A stretch of 64,000 bases of DNA, taken from NCBI RefSeq assembly GCF_963664915.1, contig NZ_OY761810.1:2742661-2806660 (forward strand), given 5' to 3'. Below are positions 62,008 to 64,000 of the stretch, piece after piece. Origin of the DNA: an uncultured Caproiciproducens sp. (GTDB lineage: Bacteria > Bacillota > Clostridia > Oscillospirales > Acutalibacteraceae). Every line of letters begins with the position of its first letter. Position 1 is the first letter of the stretch. Position numbers and translations under genes: made by a program. The notes under the pieces were generated by a model. The model worked only from the letters and a program-made list of their open reading frames with translations, was not told the origin of the DNA and ran no database searches.

Positions 62008-64000
62008 TCTTCCTCCGTCTTTTCGTAACCGCAGTCAGGTGTAATACAGTAATATTTTGGATGCTTTCCTTTCTTTTTCAGCAGGGTTTTTCCGCAGCGC
62101 GGGCATTTTTCCATGCTGGGTTCATCCCATGAAATAAAGTCACAGTTCGGATATTCGGAACAGCCGTAAAACACTCTTCCCTTTTTGGATTTTTTAAAAA
62201 TAACTTTTCCGCCGCACTTGGGACATTCGGCCCCTGTTTCCTGCACCAGTTTTTTAATGTTCTTACATTCTGGATAACCGGGACATGCGATAAACTTGCC
62301 GTAACGTCCGGTCTTAATGACCATTTTACGGCCGCATTTTTCGCAGATGATGTCGGTTTCATCTTCTTTTAGCTGAATTTTCACGCCCTGCATCTCTTCT
62401 TTTGCCTTTTTGAGCGTTTCTTCAAAATCGCCGTAAAAATCATGAAGCGTCTGCACCCAGTCGGTTTTACCGCTCTGCACGCTGTCAAGGTCGTTTTCAA
62501 TCTGAGCGGTAAATTTAATGTTAACTATTTTTGGAAACCGCTCCCTGATCAGCTTGGTAGAAACCTCGCCAAGCTCCGTCGGTTTCAGGGCTTTCCCTTC
62601 GCGGGTCACATATTCGCGGCCCGTAATCGTCGAGATTGTCGCGGCATAGGTGGAAGGACGGCCGATCCCGTTTTCCTCAAGCGCCTTAATCAGCGAAGCT
62701 TCGGTGTAACGGGCTGGCGGCTGGGTAAAGTGCTGATTACCCGCCAGTTCCTTCAGCTTGAGCAGCATATCGTTTTCAAGTATCGGCAAAGAACCCTCGC
62801 GTTCCGCCTCTTCATCCTTACCCTCTTCGTACAGCACCGTGTAGCCGTCAAAGGTAACGGTGTAGCCGGAAGCCTTGAATATATAGTCCTTCGCCTGAAT
62901 ATCGGCCTGCGTGGTGCTTTGCAGACAGTTCGACATCTGGCAGGCGATAAAACGTTCCCAAATCAGTTTGTACAGCTTATATTGGTCATTGGTAAGGCTG
63001 TCCTTCACCTTGTCCGGTGAAAGTGCGGGCATGGACGGACGAATTGCCTCATGACCGTCCTGCGCGCTGGCTTTGGACTTAAAGTGACGCGGCGTATCAG
63101 GCAGATATTTTTTTCCCCAGCGCTCCAAAATATAATCGCCCGCATCCTTAATAGCGTCTTCTGAAATACGGAGCGAGTCCGTTCTCATGTACGTAATCAG
63201 ACCGATGGCTCCCATGTCGCTGATTTCGATTCCCTCATAAAGCTCCTGTGCCGCTTTCATTGTGCGGCGCGCCTGAAAGCCCAGTCTGCGCGAAGCTTCC
63301 TGCTGGAGGGTGGAGGTGATGAACGGCGGAGCAGGCGTCTTTTTACGCGTGCCCTTCTTCATCTTGACAACACGGTATTCCGCATCATTCAGTTCCGCAA
63401 GAATCTTGTCGGACTGTTCTTTGTTCGTAATTTTAATTTTACCTTCAATGTCGCCGTAAAAGGCGGCTCCAAACACTTTGCGCGAACCCTGCGGATTGAA
63501 TTTGGCGTCAATGGTCCAGTATTCATCGGGTACAAAAGCGCGGATTTCCTCCTCGCGGTCTACAATAATGCGAACCGCGACAGACTGCACACGGCCGGCG
63601 GAAAGTCCCCTGCGAATTTTCTGCGACAGAAACGGGCTCAGTTTATAACCCACAAGACGGTCCAAAATACGGCGCGCCTGCTGTGCATTGACAAGATCAA
63701 TGTCGATACAGCGTGGGTTTTCCATCCCTTTGGTAACACCCGTTTTCGTTATTTCATTAAATGTAATCCGGTTGTCTTTCTCGGTATCAAGGCCGAGAAT
63801 GTACGCCAGATGCCAGGAAATCGCTTCTCCCTCACGATCAGGGTCGGTTGCAAGCAGAACGGCGTCGCTTTTCTCCGCTTTGTCCTTCAGTTCCTGCACC
63901 AGTTTTTCTTTGCCCTTAATGATCTCGTATTTCGGTTTAAAATCATTTTTAACATCAACGCTCAAACGGCTTTCCGGTAAATCGCGCACATGTCCCATGG
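62004..64000 (-). CDS. topA: DNA topoisomerase I, C-terminal part (cut by window edge)
   Basis: 665 residues are visible; the N-terminus lies past position 64000. The Toprim region shows TDPDREGEAISWHL, and the active-site Tyr is in GLITYMRTDS. Three C-terminal zinc ribbons (CEKCGRK..., CPKCGGK..., CPRCGKT...) close the protein. It relaxes negative supercoils. It heads the long minus-strand operon that ends at leuS. Confidence 0.97.
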   Translation of the reverse strand, partial: MGHVRDLPESRLSVDVKNDFKPKYEIIKGKEKLVQELKDKAEKSDAVLLATDPDREGEAISWHLAYILGLDTEKDNRITFNEITKTGVTKGMENPRCIDIDLVNAQQARRILDRLVGYKLSPFLSQKIRRGLSAGRVQSVAVRIIVDREEEIRAFVPDEYWTIDAKFNPQGSRKVFGAAFYGDIEGKIKITNKEQSDKILAELNDAEYRVVKMKKGTRKKTPAPPFITSTLQQEASRRLGFQARRTMKAAQELYEGIEISDMGAIGLITYMRTDSLRISEDAIKDAGDYILERWGKKYLPDTPRHFKSKASAQDGHEAIRPSMPALSPDKVKDSLTNDQYKLYKLIWERFIACQMSNCLQSTTQADIQAKDYIFKASGYTVTFDGYTVLYEEGKDEEAEREGSLPILENDMLLKLKELAGNQHFTQPPARYTEASLIKALEENGIGRPSTYAATISTITGREYVTREGKALKPTELGEVSTKLIRERFPKIVNIKFTAQIENDLDSVQSGKTDWVQTLHDFYGDFEETLKKAKEEMQGVKIQLKEDETDIICEKCGRKMVIKTGRYGKFIACPGYPECKNIKKLVQETGAECPKCGGKVIFKKSKKGRVFYGCSEYPNCDFISWDEPSMEKCPRCGKTLLKKKGKHPKYYCITPDCGYEKTEEE

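Noticed and set aside
1..64000. CRISPR array, tRNA or rRNA gene, prophage, toxin-antitoxin or restriction locus
   Set aside because: No regularly spaced repeats, cloverleaf or rRNA segments, phage structural genes or defence genes were recognised by reading; scanning tools were not available.

Overview
The window is a gene-dense, chromosomal stretch from a low-to-moderate-GC, endospore-forming member of the Bacillota. It most resembles Clostridia of the Oscillospirales/Ruminococcaceae kind; that taxonomic guess rests on gene order and protein style, not on a marker gene. Support comes from spo0A, spoIVB, hprK, cdaA/cdaR, a WalR-like box, strong AGGAGG ribosome sites, frequent TTG/GTG starts, and the order topA-trmFO-plsX-rnc-smc-ftsY. 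No rRNA, tRNA, CRISPR array, prophage or complete insertion sequence was seen.

Layout. 1-6 kb: mixed small genes. These are an alpha/beta hydrolase cut by the window edge, a cold-shock protein with a hairpin-containing leader, a zinc-ribbon protein, a Gfo/Idh/MocA oxidoreductase, a tandem HD-GYP protein, several small unknown proteins, an amidase-like protein and a ComFB-like protein. 6-15 kb (minus strand): hprK, a PHP phosphatase, murB, rapZ, whiA, dnaE and pfkA, which link carbon-flux control, cell-wall precursor supply and replication. yvcK, usually between rapZ and whiA, is absent. 15-21 kb: a GT4 glycosyltransferase, the c-di-AMP pair cdaA/cdaR, a class V aminotransferase with a DUF3343 Se/S-carrier-like partner, and ispD-ispF. 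21-25 kb: a thioesterase, a 149-bp MITE-like element, a tiny acidic ORF with an apparent ATT start, then spo0A and spoIVB. 25-29 kb: potABCD polyamine transporter. 29-34 kb: a secreted NlpC/P60 hydrolase behind a WalR-like box, then murE-murF. 34-40 kb: a radical SAM protein, three glycosyltransferases and a DUF421/DUF4363 pair. 40-48 kb: nrdR, a TIM-barrel protein, an ABC-F ATPase, an HPr-like protein lacking the phosphorylatable His, mtaB, a GHL10-type glycosidase, small membrane and zinc-ribbon proteins, and a second MITE copy. 48-64 kb (minus strand): one long, tightly packed operon topA-trmFO-plsX-rnc-(radical SAM)-smc-ftsY-rdgB-yhbY-nadD-yqeK-rsfS-leuS.

Most of the content is conserved housekeeping. 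The less ordinary signals are regulatory or small: the pair of about 95% identical MITE copies; the csp leader hairpin overlapping a second promoter; the WalR-like box on the NlpC gene; a potA leader able to pair with its own Shine-Dalgarno; the Crh-like HPr; an apparent ATT-start peptide; and PotD and NlpC proteins with extra C-terminal membrane helices. No clearly new multi-gene system was found. All assignments come from reading sequence and motifs only; no database search was run.
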